Assembly (NCBI GenBank): GCA_022036555.1
Contig: CM039127.1
Span: 52,278,122 to 52,342,121 of the forward strand
Length of the DNA: 64,000 bases
Origin: Microstegium vimineum
Lineage: Eukaryota; Streptophyta; Magnoliopsida; Poales; Poaceae
Reading direction: 5' to 3'
A program made the position numbers and the translations under genes. Under the pieces are notes generated by a model. That model ran no database searches and was not told the DNA's origin. It saw only the letters and a list, made by a program, of their open reading frames with translations. Positions 12,631 to 24,794 of this stretch are shown here, piece by piece (the stretch's first letter is position 1; each line of letters begins with the position of its first letter).

Positions 12631-13524
12631 TCAGACTCAGTTTCTCCGCTGAAACTTCTCCAAACTTCTTCCTCTGCTTCACATGTGCTAACACAAATGT
12701 GTTCTTCACCTTGTGCATGTGTGTTAGCATTTTCACAATCATTTTCAAAGTATTTTCACTTGCTCTCACCGCGCCACTCGATCCTAATGTATCACAAAGT
12801 TAGATCGCTCAAGTGGCACTAGATAACCGATATGAAAACAAGTTTGCCCTTCTTGATAGTACGACTATCTATCCTAAACCCGGTCATAAACTTCTCTACA
12901 CACCAATGACCGGTGAAATGAAATGCCCTATAGGTTATACCTTTGCCTTGCGCATTCCATTCCATCTCCATCTCCAATGTTGATGCAACACATGCACCAA
13001 ACACTTGTCAAATGATATGATCCACTCCATATCATCACATGACCGTATTGGTTCATCGATCTTGACCTCACTTGCTCTTCACCGTTGCCTTGGTCCATCG
13101 GCGTCAAGCATCACCCACTTTCCCTTCACACTTGCAACCGGTCCATCAAGCCAAGCCTCATCTTGATCTTCTCCACCTTGGTCACATGACTCCATGTCAT
13201 GTTTCATGTGCATTAAGCTCCTTCATCACACAATCACCTGTGAACTAATCTCCTGTGTATATATCACTTAGACACATATTAGTCCACCTAAGTTGTCACT
13301 CAATTACCAAAATCACATAGGAACTCTCACCTGTTGGCTCCCTAGTTTTGTCACGGTCCTTCAGCCTCGCTAGGGTGTGCGTCCCCCTCAAGCATTAGCT
13401 GAACTTACATCGTCATTGCACAACGATGCAATATGCTTCTGAGAGCCAATTTATTATTGTTTTGCTCCTACCAAGCCACTATTTGTGTCATGCATGTAGT
13501 ATACCGTAACATAGGACCCAAGAT

Positions 13525-13672
13525 GGGCACAACCGGCCGCGGCAACTGGAAGGGAGTCCATGACATCACGAACAATGCTACCGAAGCCACGGGAAGGCGG
13601 GCACAACCGGCCGCGTCAACTGGAAGGGAGTCCAGGACATCACGAAACAACGCTACCGAAGCCACGGGCCAT
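13525..13672. repeat. Two-copy tandem repeat, 74-bp unit
   Basis: Copies run 13525-13598 and 13599-13672, each opening GGGCACAACCGGCCGCG and closing GCTACCGAAGCCACGGG, with only a few differences. The unit has no match to the parallel part of the pectinacetylesterase 3' flank, so it arose in this copy of the duplication or was lost from the other. Confidence 0.85.
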
Positions 13673-13867
13673 TTGACAGTTCTAGTAACTCCTACAACTA
13701 TGTACTCCGTACGTAGTATATATACATCTTCTCAGTGTATGTGTTTTTGGGTTATATATACATCTTATCGGTGTATGTTTTTTGGGGTAAAAAGACGAAT
13801 AAAGAACAATAACAAGTTTATTTACTAGTTTTACAACAAAATCATTAGAAAAGAGGAGGACAGGGCT

Positions 13868-14515
13868 TCATATCTTGAACGGTGTTGCCAAGGCCAAGTT
13901 GTGCCACGCCCGACTTATCAATCGATCTCCTTCACCTCTCTTGTGTGTGCCGAAGAGCCCGTCTCCAACTGCTTTTGCAATGCTCTGTTCAAGGAAAACA
14001 ATTAAGATTGCAATGACATGCATAGTATCACAAAACGAGATTAAAATTTTGGGACAAGATTATCACCTCTAGCAATGGCGGAGCCAAGGGCTAGTAGGGG
14101 TCGTGCCCCCCCCCCCCCAACACACACACAATGATTTCCTTTAAGTATCTATAAAAAATCATTTGGATAGCTAAAAAACTATTATTTCAGTCTATTTGGG
14201 AGATGAAATAGTCTAAAATTCATTTGAATAGCCTAAATACCTATAGAAAATTTTAACATCATATGCGTAGAATATATTTGGTAGAATATATTTGGAATGC
14301 TTATGAGGTGTCGTCGTATTGTCCGGCCCCGCTTATTCAAAATTTCTAGCTCCGCCACTGCCTCCAAGTATAGTATTGTTACCACACCTTACTATTGAAT
14401 CCGTGGGAGAAGTCGGAGAGTGACAAGTCAACAAGTTCAGCGACCGGCAATGGCAGTGAGCATGTCGACCGCACTTGTAGCGTCATGCAGTTCTTTCATG
14501 AAACCTGCAAAATTT
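13868..14515 (-). pseudogene. Fragment of a second pectinacetylesterase copy (last exons)
   Basis: The minus strand at 13984-13868 translates as SIAKAVGDGLFG...PFKI and a stop, matching the last exon of the nearby gene (SIAEAVGDWFFD...PFKI) with several substitutions and a small deletion. The stretch 14510-14395 keeps parts of the preceding exon (KELHDA, then LNLLTCHSPTS) with an internal deletion. A MITE at 14073-14360 lies in the intron between them. No upstream exon is present. It is a truncated duplicate with no coding potential. Confidence 0.8.
14073..14360. mobile_element. Non-autonomous hAT-like MITE with CARTGGCGGAGC ends
   Basis: The left end reads CAATGGCGGAGCCAAG and the complement of the right end reads CAGTGGCGGAGCTAG. 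The element is 288 bp and has no coding capacity. The flanks (acctctag and cctccaag) could be a decayed 8-bp duplication. The ends resemble those of the autonomous element at 36988-40457 and the MITE at 31745-32072. A run of about 13 C residues lies near its left end. Confidence 0.75.
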
Positions 14516-14519
14516 TGTA

Positions 14520-15463
14520 TTGGGCATGGCAAGCCACTTTTCACCATTATTTTCTCTCACAGAACACTATTGAAACAATCAAATTCAGCTGCAAATAAAT
14601 CCTGCAGAACATGGAGATGCGGTGGAATACGGAGGAGGGACGGGGTGAAAGCGGATTTGGTGTTATCTTACATTATCAAACAGCATTGGCATTGCCTGCC
14701 ATAGCTTTGCTAAAGCTAAAAAACATGATTACGAGCCCCGAAAGATTGATAAGGTAACTCTTAGCCTAATTCAATTCATCTAAATCCATGGACAGAATGG
14801 CAATTCGCAACCATGATCACACAGAAAAAATTCCACCGAAATACTAAATTATGGTTGCCATTCCGTTACTTGATATGAACAACAAACAGTATTTCAGTGA
14901 GCTGGTATCTGAATCCGTTTGTTGTTTGTGAAGCACAACACGTTTGATCACTAACACAAAATACATCATGTTTGCCTTCAAACATCATTTCTGACTGAAC
15001 TTGGAACCAGTCTGAATCTGATTCAACTCCATTCAGCGTGCAAAACTTGAACGACCAAAAGTAATTCTAAGCCAATTGCTGCTGATTGCAGAAGATGGTA
15101 GCCAAGAGGCAAACATAGACCCAAATTGGTCACAAATTGAATATCTGAACAGGCCAGCTGCATTTCCAGCCATCAGATGCAGATGAAGCAAGGGTTGATT
15201 CCTCCTTCACCATTGCGATGGGCTCTTCAAAGGTAAAGATTGCCTCTGACCGTGAATTGGCGTAGAAGAGGGTTTGGTGGACAGGACAACAGGCTTTTCC
15301 ATACAGAATCTGTCGGTAAAACCCGTGTCAAACCACAAGACAATGCAATGGCACCATGTTGCAGGGCCGGCTGCACGAGCAGCGCCGCCGTATCCCCGCC
15401 GATGCCGGGCCAAATGACAATGAAATGAACATAATAATGTAAAAGTATCAGCAGCTTTCTCAG
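14520..15463. other. Intergenic DNA, 3' side of the PPR gene
   Basis: I see no gene, RNA gene or bounded repeat here. The last 250 bp probably hold the 3' UTR of the PPR gene on the minus strand. Confidence 0.5.
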
Positions 15464-17003
15464 TTAGTACATTCTTATGAGCGTGTAAACAAATTCAACA
15501 AATTCTTCTTCCTTTGGTTTCTGCGTCATCTGGTCGGCTAGCAGCCGGAGCACCTCCCAAATCTCGAATCGCCGTGAGTGCGCTTGATCGTCGGCGACGA
15601 ACGAGCTCACCTCGCCGTCCACCTCCACGGCGCTATAAGCGGGGACCTTCTTGATCCCGCGGCTACCGATCATCTTCCGCACCCTCCGGGCGTCATCCTT
15701 CCGGTTGGCATCTAGGTAGATGTTGGACAGCTGCACGTACACGCCCTCGTCAGCACTACCACCAAGCCTCTCGAGCTCACGCACCGCCACCTCGGCCAGC
15801 TCGACGTTACCGTAACTCCGGCAGCCGGCGAGCACGGATCCCCACACGGACGCGAGCGGGGCCATGGGCATGGTCTCAACGAGCCCCACCGCGTCCTGGA
15901 GCCGCCCAACCCGGCAGAGCATGTCGACCGCGCAGCTGTAGTGCTCGTGCTCAGGCACGACGCCGTAGCGAGGCCGCATCTCCTTCAGTAGCCCCAGCCC
16001 TTCGTCGACGTTCCCGGCGTGCGCGCACGCCGACAGCGCACCGAGCACGGCGACGCCGTCGGGCCGCACCCCGTCCTCCCGCGCCATCCTGTCCAGACAC
16101 GCCACGGCTTCCGCCGCCATCCCGTGCACTGCCAGCGCGCCCACCATGGTTCCCCACACGTAGGCGTTTCGGTCCGGCATGCCGTCGAACACCCGCGCGG
16201 CGTCGGCCAGGGACCCGCACTTGGCGTACATGCCGATGAGCGCGGACCCGAGGTAGGCGTCGGCAAGGAGACCTGGCGCTGTCCGCTCCACGTAGCGGTG
16301 CACCCACGTGCCGTGGTCCAGCGCCCCCGCCTGCGCGCACGCCGCCACGGCCGTGGTTAGCACCACCGCGTCCGGGACCACCACGTCCCCGTCGGCGGCG
16401 GCGGCGTCGAACATGGACCGGAACACCGCGAGACCCTCCGCGGGCGCCCCCGCGCGCGCGTAGGACCCGATGAGCAGGTCGTAGTGGATCGCCTCACGAC
16501 GCGGCAGCTCGTCGAACACCCTCCGTGCGAGGTCCGGGTGGGGCGAGTAGAGCTGAAGCAGCGCGGTCGTGACGTAGTGGTCGGCGGGGAACAGCGCGTT
16601 CCTGACGAGCAGCGCGTGGAGCTGCGGCCCCGAGGCGGCGGCGTAGGAGGAGGAGGGGTCCGGCGGGGCGGCGTCGAGCGCGGCGGCGGCGGAGAGCGCG
16701 AAAGGGAAGAGGGGGGTCCGGGGCGGGGAGTGTGGGGAGAGTGGTGGGCGAGAGCATGAGGCGGAGGAGGCGGAGCGCGAGGCGCGGGTGGGCGGGGCAC
16801 GACGCGCGGCGGGACAGGGAGTGGAGCAGCGAGTTGAGCGCGAGCAGGGAGAGGTCCGGGTGGTGCGGGAGGAGGCCGGCGGTGATGAGGAGGGCGTGGA
16901 TGGAGAGGAGCGGCGCGGTTGGGGAGGCGGCGGTGGGGAGGAGGCGGGATGCGAGGAGGCCGTGGCAGAAGGCGAAGGTGGGTTTGGGGATGTACGGGCG
17001 CAT
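15464..17003 (-). CDS. Pentatricopeptide repeat protein (PLS class, E-type), frame broken once
   Basis: The start MRPYIPKPTFAFCH at 17003 opens a frame that follows the family to about residue 97 (LMLSPTTLPTLPAPDP). The reading then has to move by one base to continue as LFPFALSAAAAL and run without a stop to 15464. The switch lies at a run of six G on the plus strand, 16711-16716; five would keep one frame. The second part holds PLS-type repeats (AYLGSALIGMYAKCGSLADA, NAYVWGTMVGALAVHG, HYSCAVDMLCRVGRLQDA) and an E-type tail (YVQLSNIYLDANRKDDARRV, then KKVPAYSAVEVDG). No DYW motif is present. Such proteins act in mitochondria or plastids in RNA editing or processing. It is intronless, as usual. 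The extra base is either a real inactivating insertion or a sequencing error in a homopolymer. Confidence 0.85.
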
Positions 17004-17229
17004 GCTTGCCGGCGTGCTGTGATCGCGCGCCGCAGACGACGCTGGGTCGCAGGGGCAGCGATTCTCATGTTGCCGAGGTGCCTGACTCCATGGACGGCGG
17101 GAGCTGAGCTCCTGCTGCGTCGCACTCGGAGGAGAGAGAGGCGGCGGTTAGGGCACGGAGCGCATGGGGCTGCGGCTGCTCGGCGTCGGCGGTGGAGATC
17201 GGCAGCCGCAGCCGCAAACACACACAGCT

Positions 17230-18315
17230 GCTAGTGGCGGCTGGAGCAGAGGACATAGAGGAGGCGTTTTTTTTTTTTTTAATTTGAAAATGTCAGGAAC
17301 TTAATGGGCTGGATGGCAGTGGCTTTATTGGGCTATTCGGCCTACATCAGACCCAAATTTTGTGTCAGATAAAAAAGGAATGGTGGCCCGTGCCCTCTCA
17401 TGATCTGGTGTCCAAACAGAGCAACCCGTCGCCAACATCTTCGCTTGTGGGATCGCCACCAGTTGAGTTGATCCCTCCTCTCCATCCAAGTTCCAACTCC
17501 TCCCTGTAATGCACGGCTGGCTGCGCTAGAGCCAAATAATCCGTGATTGATGCAGGGAGGGTCGTCAGAGCAGAACCAGACGGACGATGTCTCAGGCTCT
17601 CAGCAGAACCAGACTGACGAGTAGGTGCTCAGGTTCAGAGCGGTCAATGATTTCTCGTGTCGTGCAGCACTGTGTTCATAGTGCCCATTGCGCATTGCCC
17701 ATTGCCCATTGCCCATTGATGCGCTAATGGCCCAGCACACACACACACACACACTCGACAGTGAACTCCCATCATGGCTTCAGATTCTTAGGAATTTCCA
17801 GGAGTTGGGGCTTCTCACTCAGATGTTGAAAGCACTCGTAATAATAAAAAGAATGTTATGGATTTGATCAAGAGAGAAACAGTCCTGGCACGAGCATGCG
17901 TACGTACAGGTGCTCCAGAGATGAGAAAATGTCACGTCCCAGTTGAGCACGCCTGCATGCAGGACTGGAGGTGGAAATTCCACTGTTCTAGGTGCGCCTT
18001 GTTCGGCAGCCACCTCTACCTCCAACTAGACAGCATCATCAGGGATTCAGGGTGCAAGTCCTAATTATGGTCAAAGGTCAATCGTCAGTTGAAAATAAAC
18101 CCGCAATCCATCACGGCATAACGACGCAACATGCTTCTTCCCAGCACAAATGCTCATTGGATAGTTCTGATATCTTTACAACTATACTGTGTATATGGTC
18201 AGGTATATGATTTTTGGGGTACCACTCACTAAAAATAAGTTCAAGAAAAGATAATGACAAGTTTATTTTTTCTAGTTTTACAACAAAACCATAGCAAAAG
18301 AAGAGGTCCAAAACT
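17230..18315. other. Intergenic DNA between PPR and pectinacetylesterase genes
   Basis: No gene is seen. It holds a short run of cattgccc repeats near 17690-17720, an AC repeat near 17737-17755, and the parent copy of the flank duplicated at 10105-10740 and 13386-13860. Its right end probably includes the 3' UTR of the pectinacetylesterase gene. Confidence 0.6.
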
Positions 18316-21300
18316 TCATATCTTGAAAGGCTTTTCGAACACCAAGTTGTGGCACGTTGGGTTGCAGGGATATTCGCAGTCTATCTCCTTCACCTCTCTT
18401 TTGTCAAAGAACCAGTCTCCAACTGCTTCTGCAATGCTCTGTTCACCGAAAGGGGAAAAAATTTATTAGAATGGCAGGCAAGATCGTTATCATCAAGTTC
18501 ATATATGACTGTTACAGTACCTTATTGTTGACTCTAGGGGAAGTTGGAGAATGCCAAGTCAACGAGTTTAGCGACTGACAGTGAACAAAGCATGAGTTGA
18601 TATAAAATCCCCAGTCCCTTTTCTGCTTAACTTCACTTATAGCGTCATGCAGTTCTTTCCTGAAACCTGTAGATTTTTGCATTGGGGATGGCAAAACATG
18701 ACCATGAATTCAGGTATCAGAAAGCTAGATAAGTTATCAAGAAAATGTTTTATGCAGGGTGAGTCAACCTTGGAGAATTTCAAGTTGTTCAGAGCTGCAC
18801 TTGCTAATATCCAATCTGCAGCCCAGCCATGAATGTTGAGGGTCAGATGATTCTGGAGCCAACGCATGTTGTACCTGAAACATAAATCTTCGAGTATGAG
18901 GATGTAGAAACTAATATTTTAACAGAGAAATAGGACAGTCTGAAATTTGATGGATATGGTAAGGGTACCTGTCAAGCATCATATGCTGGATTAAGAACAA
19001 AGACTGGGCTGACAATGTGTTTCACAACTTCACTTGGAAAGAAACACTGGAACACAGTGTAAGTGGCAGTTTTAGAATATCATACGTTCAGCAATGGCAA
19101 TGAGTAATGATACTACTGTGGTTAATTTTATTATATATTATTGAAAATTAAGTACTAACCTGTCCTGCCTCCATGTTTGAGTTACATTGTGAAAACCTTT
19201 CCCTTAGACCCTGAAGGCGCACAACATCACTGTAGAAAGACTGCATTGTCCTTCTCCCAGAAATGTCTTCTCTGTAATTGAAGAATAAACCAACGAATTA
19301 GATAGGAACCAAGTACACAGCAAACTGGTACAACTCCCATTTCCCACTTGTTTATTTATTTTCATTTCAAAGATAATATCTCATTCCTGACTGGTAATAG
19401 GAATTTAATAAACCTGAAATTTGGTGCTTACTGACTGGCATTTGAAAATGTTAAACGAGCAAGTAAGATATATGATTGGTGATGCCTTTAAGGTAAGCTC
19501 TCGGACGTTCAAAAACTATTGAAATGATTTTTGTTGACATTGAATGCCGTGAAGGTACAAGTACTTCAGAGTTTAAACTATGGTCCCATTTTCTGGTCTT
19601 ATAATGACTTCTGGTACTGTCAAACGATGGTACACGGGCTTCTCTAAACGTCTAAATTAGACTGATTGGTAATCCTGGCATTTCCCGCCACGAGCAGTTT
19701 GTGGAACCTTACTTCAGTATCAACAGGAGTAGAGTAACAATATGTGCATGTGAAAGGATAAACCACAAAACACAGGTGATAAACAAACAAACAAATAAAT
19801 GGCAAAATGTATCAATATCAGTCACAGGATGCAATAGAGAGACATACACATCAAGGAAAAACCCGCCATCCGCGAGACACTTAACCCTAGAATCCTTTGG
19901 TAGCAGCGCACGAAAAGAATCACAGTGAATGTAAGTGGCTAGCCCACCAGCAGAGCATCCTGTTAGGAAAGCCTGAAAGCTGGAAATAGAATATCAGCAT
20001 CACACTATCAGTACAGTGGTTTATAATTACTTTATATGGGCAAAGATGAAACAAGTAGTATGCAATCAACATATACATCCCTAACCACACTTAGAACTAA
20101 AATTGCAAGCAGATACAATTATACAACATACTATATAGCAATGCAACCAAAATAGTCGTCCTTTACTAGCTCATAGAGACCTAGACAATGAGTTAATGAT
20201 AGAGAGACACTTCAATTGAATACAGAAGTACATGAGACTAGTACTATTGTAAAACATACTATTTTTTCTTAAGAAAAAGGCAATCGATTCTACTTGCAAG
20301 GAATGACCTGTTTAGCATTTCTGAGCCCCTTAACTACGAGTTCGTTCATAACTGCTTCCCAGATACGCTGGCCTCTGAAGAAGAATCTTGTGCCATTCTG
20401 CACGAATTCACAGAATAAAACTCGTTATACTGACAGGGTATTAAGCAAATTTTACTGGAAAATAAGCAAATATAATCAGACCTGCAATTCATCTTTTACG
20501 TTCCCAGAAAATGATGCCCCATCGCAATACCTTATCTTCACTTTATTCCAGTTGTAAAAGTCTGCAAATTGACAGCAGAGCAACTGGGCATATTAATATA
20601 CTATTGCAACATACTAGTAATACAGAATGATGACCATGTAATTGCTTAAGGATCAGGAATTAACTGTTTGCAGTGAGAAACTACGACAGAGTTGAAAGCA
20701 TGTAAATACTACAGGACTATAGGGCACGCCTATCTTGTGCCTACTCATAGTTAACTAGAACTTAAAAGTTAAAACACTAGTACAAGATTATGTAAGCGCA
20801 AACGGTTAGCTAGCTAGTTTGTTTTATGATTCATGAATATTAACATATTCCTACATTGTGAAATATGATCTAATTGGTTAATATGCAAAATAGCTATTCA
20901 AGGATGGTTAGAAATTAGATGAGGTTTATGCTTCTAAAATGTGTAAATTGTACAGTCAAACCTATCTGCAAGCACAAAACATACTAATGGGTGTAGCGTT
21001 GCAATTTAGACAGAAATACGTAAAAGCAATAAAGGTAACAGACATCAGAGAGAAGGGAAACTTCAATACCGGCATTCTGAGATTCATCATCGCTCAAGAT
21101 CCCGGTAAACTCAACCTGGCCTTCCATGTACCGGGATGAGCCCAACATCGATCTCTGACGTGAGGCACATGACTTGAGATTACGGCACCAGCCTCCACCC
21201 TAAAGGATGCAAAACGTAGAGAAGTTAGGCAAAAACAACAGGCCTCCACCCTAAAGGATGAAAAAAATAGAGAAGTTAGGGAACAAACAACAGACAATTA

Positions 21301-22024
21301 AGTTGCTGTGTTGCAATTGCAACAGAGTCGCCCAATGGATACCAGTGTACCACAACATTATGCTTCGCTGCAATCACTTAAAAAATACTAGTACCTATCA
21401 CTACATTGGTTCGCAATCCGATGCCTGGAATTGAAATTCGCAACGCAAGCATCGTCGAAACGAGCTTCGAGACCCAAGGCGCGCGAGTTCGTATCAAAAC
21501 GTGATGTCGCTCGGAAACGTCACCTACCTCCAAGTGGATTAGCCAGCTCTGCGACCCACTCCCAGACCCTCTCTGCAGATGGTACCCGGGCGAGCTCCCA
21601 TCCAAGCACACTGAAAAAAACAGAGCAGAAACGCGACTCAGATCCCAAGGCCGATTACTGCTCGGAAAGTACTCGAGGTACCGTCCGTACGTAGTACGAC
21701 GGTACGAGTACGAAGTACGAACGGACGGCCGTTCGAAATTTGAAATTGAAAATTTGAAACAAGGGCGTGGGTGGGGGTTGCCGGGAACTCACGCGCGCCC
21801 TTCTCGCTGGCACGGCGGACGAGGGTGAGGCCAACGAGGGCGGGGCCGCGGCGGCCACCCGGCGCGGGGAATATTACGGAGGCGTAGCTGGAGAGCACGA
21901 GGAGCAGCGCGGCCGCGAGGAGAGCGACGGCGAAGGTGGCCCCGACTGCGCCGGCCCGGCCGCGGCGCCTCCACCACAGGCGCAGGTGGTGCGAGGCCGG
22001 GGCCGATGGCGACGGCGGCGGCAT
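18316..22024 (-). pseudogene. Pectinacetylesterase (PAE/Notum family) with internal nonsense codon
   Basis: Eleven exons join in one frame on the minus strand: 22024-21793, 21610-21528, 21199-21070, 20561-20482, 20397-20308, 19972-19848, 19271-19160, 19046-18969, 18874-18769, 18666-18521 and 18438-18316. Together they make 434 codons. The N terminus has a hydrophobic signal-anchor (residues about 28-50). Family landmarks follow: CLDGSSPGYHLQRG, LEGGGWCRNLKSCASR, the nucleophile in GCSAGG (Ser 212), NPAYDA (Asp 307) and SCFVHCQS (His). These enzymes remove acetyl groups from cell-wall pectin. Codon 309, expected Trp in NPAYDAWQ, is TGA (18972-18974), so the product would stop after the Asp and lose the catalytic His. 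All splice sites and downstream exons are intact, so the lesion looks recent. Read-through or a sequence error is the alternative. Confidence 0.9.
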
Positions 22025-22146
22025 GGCCGAGGCAGGGCAGGGCAGGGCAGCGCAGGATCTGATCGCGACGGCTGGGCTGCTGCAGACACGCAGCAGTGGG
22101 GTGCTCGTGCTCTGCCCCTGCGGTTGGTGGCGGCGCGTGCCCCATG

Positions 22147-22154
22147 TTTTTATA
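22147..22154 (-). promoter_or_regulatory. Putative TATA box of the pectinacetylesterase gene
   Basis: On the minus strand the sequence reads CCAGTATAAAAACATGG, about 120 nt upstream of the start codon at 22024. Position and sequence suit a plant core promoter. Confidence 0.6.
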
Positions 22155-22576
22155 CTGGACTGGGTCGCTTTTGCTTGGGCCGTATGTTTCGGCCTTTTGG
22201 TCCAACTGTCTTGTCTGTTCTTCATCGTTCCCCTCATCATCAGCAAAGATTCAAACAAATGAAGATGAACATATAGTATCATCATAGTTCATCTTTAAAA
22301 TTCTTTATGTTTTTGACGTAAGCTTTAACTAAAGATGTGTACTACTCCAACTCAATTTCAAATGAAACAATAGAGCTCCTTGATTACCTACAACTAGAAG
22401 AAATACAAACAAAGCTAGAGAAATAAACTGCCGCCAAAACTTTTTTCGCTCAAAGAATTAGTCTGTTGTTTTTTTACAGACTTACAGTGTACATTGTAAA
22501 TTATCAGTATCACTGCATGCTACCACGGTTACAATGCCATGATCCGTATGACCAACAATAATAACTCTTAAGGAAC

Positions 22577-24422
22577 CTATGATGAGCTCCAAATCTTCCC
22601 CTCCAATGAGATTATGATGATGGAGACGTCGTCATGGTACCGCCTCCGGTCTCCTTGCTGAACCTCAAGCAACTCATGGAACCCCATTCCTGCATCCACC
22701 ATACATAGCTCCATTAAGATGTATATATATACTGCACTAGTTTCTTTCATTCAGTTCACTGTTACTACTAGTTTCAACTGCATTATACCTAAATGAACAC
22801 TCACTAGTCAGTAGTCACTCACCGGCTTGGTTGGCGGCGCGGCGGAGGATCTCGTGGCTGAGGTACTTGGCGGGGTCCTCATCAGGGTAACTAGCAGTGA
22901 AGGCCTGAACCTGCGCCACCACCTCGTCATTGCTCAGGTAATCATATAAACCATCAGAGGCAAGGATCATGAACTTATCCCTAGGCCCAACACGGTGATG
23001 CCGGAGATACGGCCGGCAGCTGATATACGGCGCCATCCCAACATACTTCACTCTGAACACCTCCAACAGAGCCTTATTCCACTTCGGCTCTTTCAAGTAC
23101 CCAGCTCCAAACGCTCTCGTCACCTTCAACGAACCCTTCACCCTGCCATTAACGATACATGCCGGATCATCAGGATGCTCGTTCCTGATCCGTCTCGCCT
23201 CCTTGCTGACGCTGGTGCTGTGGTCACTGGTGAGCTGCAGCGCGACGAGGTCGCCGTCGTTCCCCATCTCGAACTGCCGCTTGATCTCCTCTTTCACGCC
23301 GGCGAGGTCGCTTACGAGTGTGGCGGCACCAGACAGGTCAGGCGGCTCGGCGCGCTGCGCTAAAACGGCGCGGCTGTCGCCGACGTTCATCACGTACACG
23401 TCGGCGCCTTTCACTAGCGCCACCAGCACGCACGACCCCATCATCGCTAGCTCTGGGCACTCCGCCGCCCGCGCCTCCGCGTCCGCCAAGTACCCCGCCT
23501 CCGTGCTCCTCAGCGCACGTGCCAACGCGTCCAGCACGTCGTGGTCGCGCCCCCGCGCGCCGTTGCACCGCGCCGTTGCCGGCTCGTCGGAGGCGTCGTC
23601 GTCGTCCTCCGCGTGCAGCGGCACGCCGTCGAGCTCGCGGCACACGGCCGCATAGAGGTGTGTGACGAGGTAGTCGGTGGCGTCGGGGCCGTTGAAGCCG
23701 TCGTAGATGCCGACGAACATCCACCCGTGGCCGTGCTCCTCCTCTGACACCACCACGTGCACCCTGTCTTCCCCCGCCTTCCCACGCGCCCACTGCACCC
23801 TCGCCGCGCCGCCGTTGACGTCCGCCGCACCGTTGCCGACGGCCACGGCGTGCTCCTGCTTCCCGCCGGTGCCGCCGCCGCCGCCAGCGGGGGACACGCA
23901 GGGTCCCGCGCGCAGCAGCGACGCGACGGTTCTGCGGAGACCGCCGAGGAGTGGGCTGCCGCTGGCCTTGCAAGACGCCGCCTGGCGTCGCCGGTGCCGC
24001 GTAGCGTAGAGGTCGGCGAGGATCTGCTCGTCGGTGCGCTTGGGGAGGCGTGGCAGTGGCACCGACGTCGACACGCCGGAGTTCGTGGCGGACGACGTCG
24101 ACGTCGACGCGATGCTGCCGCTGACGCCGTAGGTGTCGAGTGGGCCCGAGTACTGGCGCGGCTGAAGTGTCCGGAACGAGAAGGAGTTGGAGCTGTCGAA
24201 CGACGACGAGGCGGACCGGTCGCTCAGGTGAACGGAGCCGCCGCTCGCCGTGGAGTGGTTGGACGGCAGCAGCACGCCGTGGATGCGCCCGTCGCGGCCG
24301 TCGAAGCTGAGAATGTGGCAGACGCCGGTGCCATCATCCGCCGCGTCGTCGTCGGCGGCGTGGCCGTCGGCGGCCGGCGGCGCGAAGCAGGGCGTGGCCA
24401 GCCTCGCCACGCGGTTGCCCAT
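22577..24422 (-). CDS. Protein phosphatase 2C, POLTERGEIST-like
   Basis: Two exons, 24422-22823 and 22689-22577, give 570 residues. I chose MGNRVARLATPCF at 24422 over an upstream in-frame Met at 24494 because MGN suits N-myristoylation and is the usual start of this clade. A Ser/Thr-rich variable region of about 200 residues comes first, then the PP2C core: GWMFVGIYDGFNGPDATDYL, MMGSCVLVALV, YVMNVGDSRAVLAQ, QLTSDHSTSV, GSLKVTRAFGAGYLK, FMILASDGLYDYLS. The second exon supplies the C terminus (GFHELLEVQQGDRRRYHDDV, with the metal-binding Asp near the end). An acidic, low-complexity insert lies in the core after LDGVPLHA. POL/PLL phosphatases act at the plasma membrane in CLAVATA-type and immune receptor signalling; the exact role here is inferred. 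No lesion seen. Confidence 0.93.
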
Positions 24423-24794
24423 TGAAGGATCTGGATTGGCATCGGGGAATGTGGCGCCGGTCGGGGCAAAAATGGGCGGTGAGCGAGCAAACAAGGAAAG
24501 CGAGCGAGCTAGGCCGGCGCGCGTTGACGTTGCTGAACGGGAGCAAAAATAAGATTTGTTTATGGAGTTGACCAGGATCTATCTCTTGCATTTGTTTTTC
24601 TTGCCCGCCCCTGCGATCGATCAGCTGTTCTTTATTAACGTAATCCAGGTTGACTTTGATTCCCAGGAGTAAAGATAAAAAAAAGTGGCATTTGCAAGCT
24701 TGGAGCTTTGAATAATTGATTCTATCTATCTATTAGGATAGATTGGGCCGGCGCTGTGGCTCAACGTGTCGTGACGTCCTCTTCTCACATCCAT

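Larger units (their letters stand above)
10976..13363 (-). mobile_element. Solo LTR of a SIRE/Maximus-type copia element
   Basis: Read on the minus strand the segment starts TGAAGGACCGTGAC and ends GACCCTACA, giving TG...CA ends over about 2.39 kb. Its 3' part carries the phrase CACCCCCCTCTAG that marks the end of SIRE-type LTRs, as at 49135-49146 next to a primer-binding site. No primer-binding site, gag or pol adjoins it, so I call a solo LTR. The flanking pentamers (CCTGC and GCCTC) do not match well, so the ends are approximate or the target duplication has decayed. The open frames inside it, especially 12000-12800, are low-complexity translations of the repeated motif and not genes. Confidence 0.75.

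Noticed and set aside
12002..12822. Open frames on both strands at 12.0-12.8 kb
   Set aside because: They translate the TCCGGA motif cluster of an LTR, with no family-like sequence.
10971..13368. A perfect 5-bp target duplication for the solo LTR
   Set aside because: CCTGC and GCCTC do not match, so I do not claim one.
15464..17221. A 585-codon minus-strand frame as the PPR protein
   Set aside because: Its first 160 codons are Arg/Pro/Ser-rich and out of frame with the PPR-like start at 17003. The real gene uses the other frame up to the G6 run.
23338..24425. Long frames on both strands over the PP2C gene
   Set aside because: They are shadows of the GC-rich PP2C coding sequence; only the 24422 frame has PP2C motifs.
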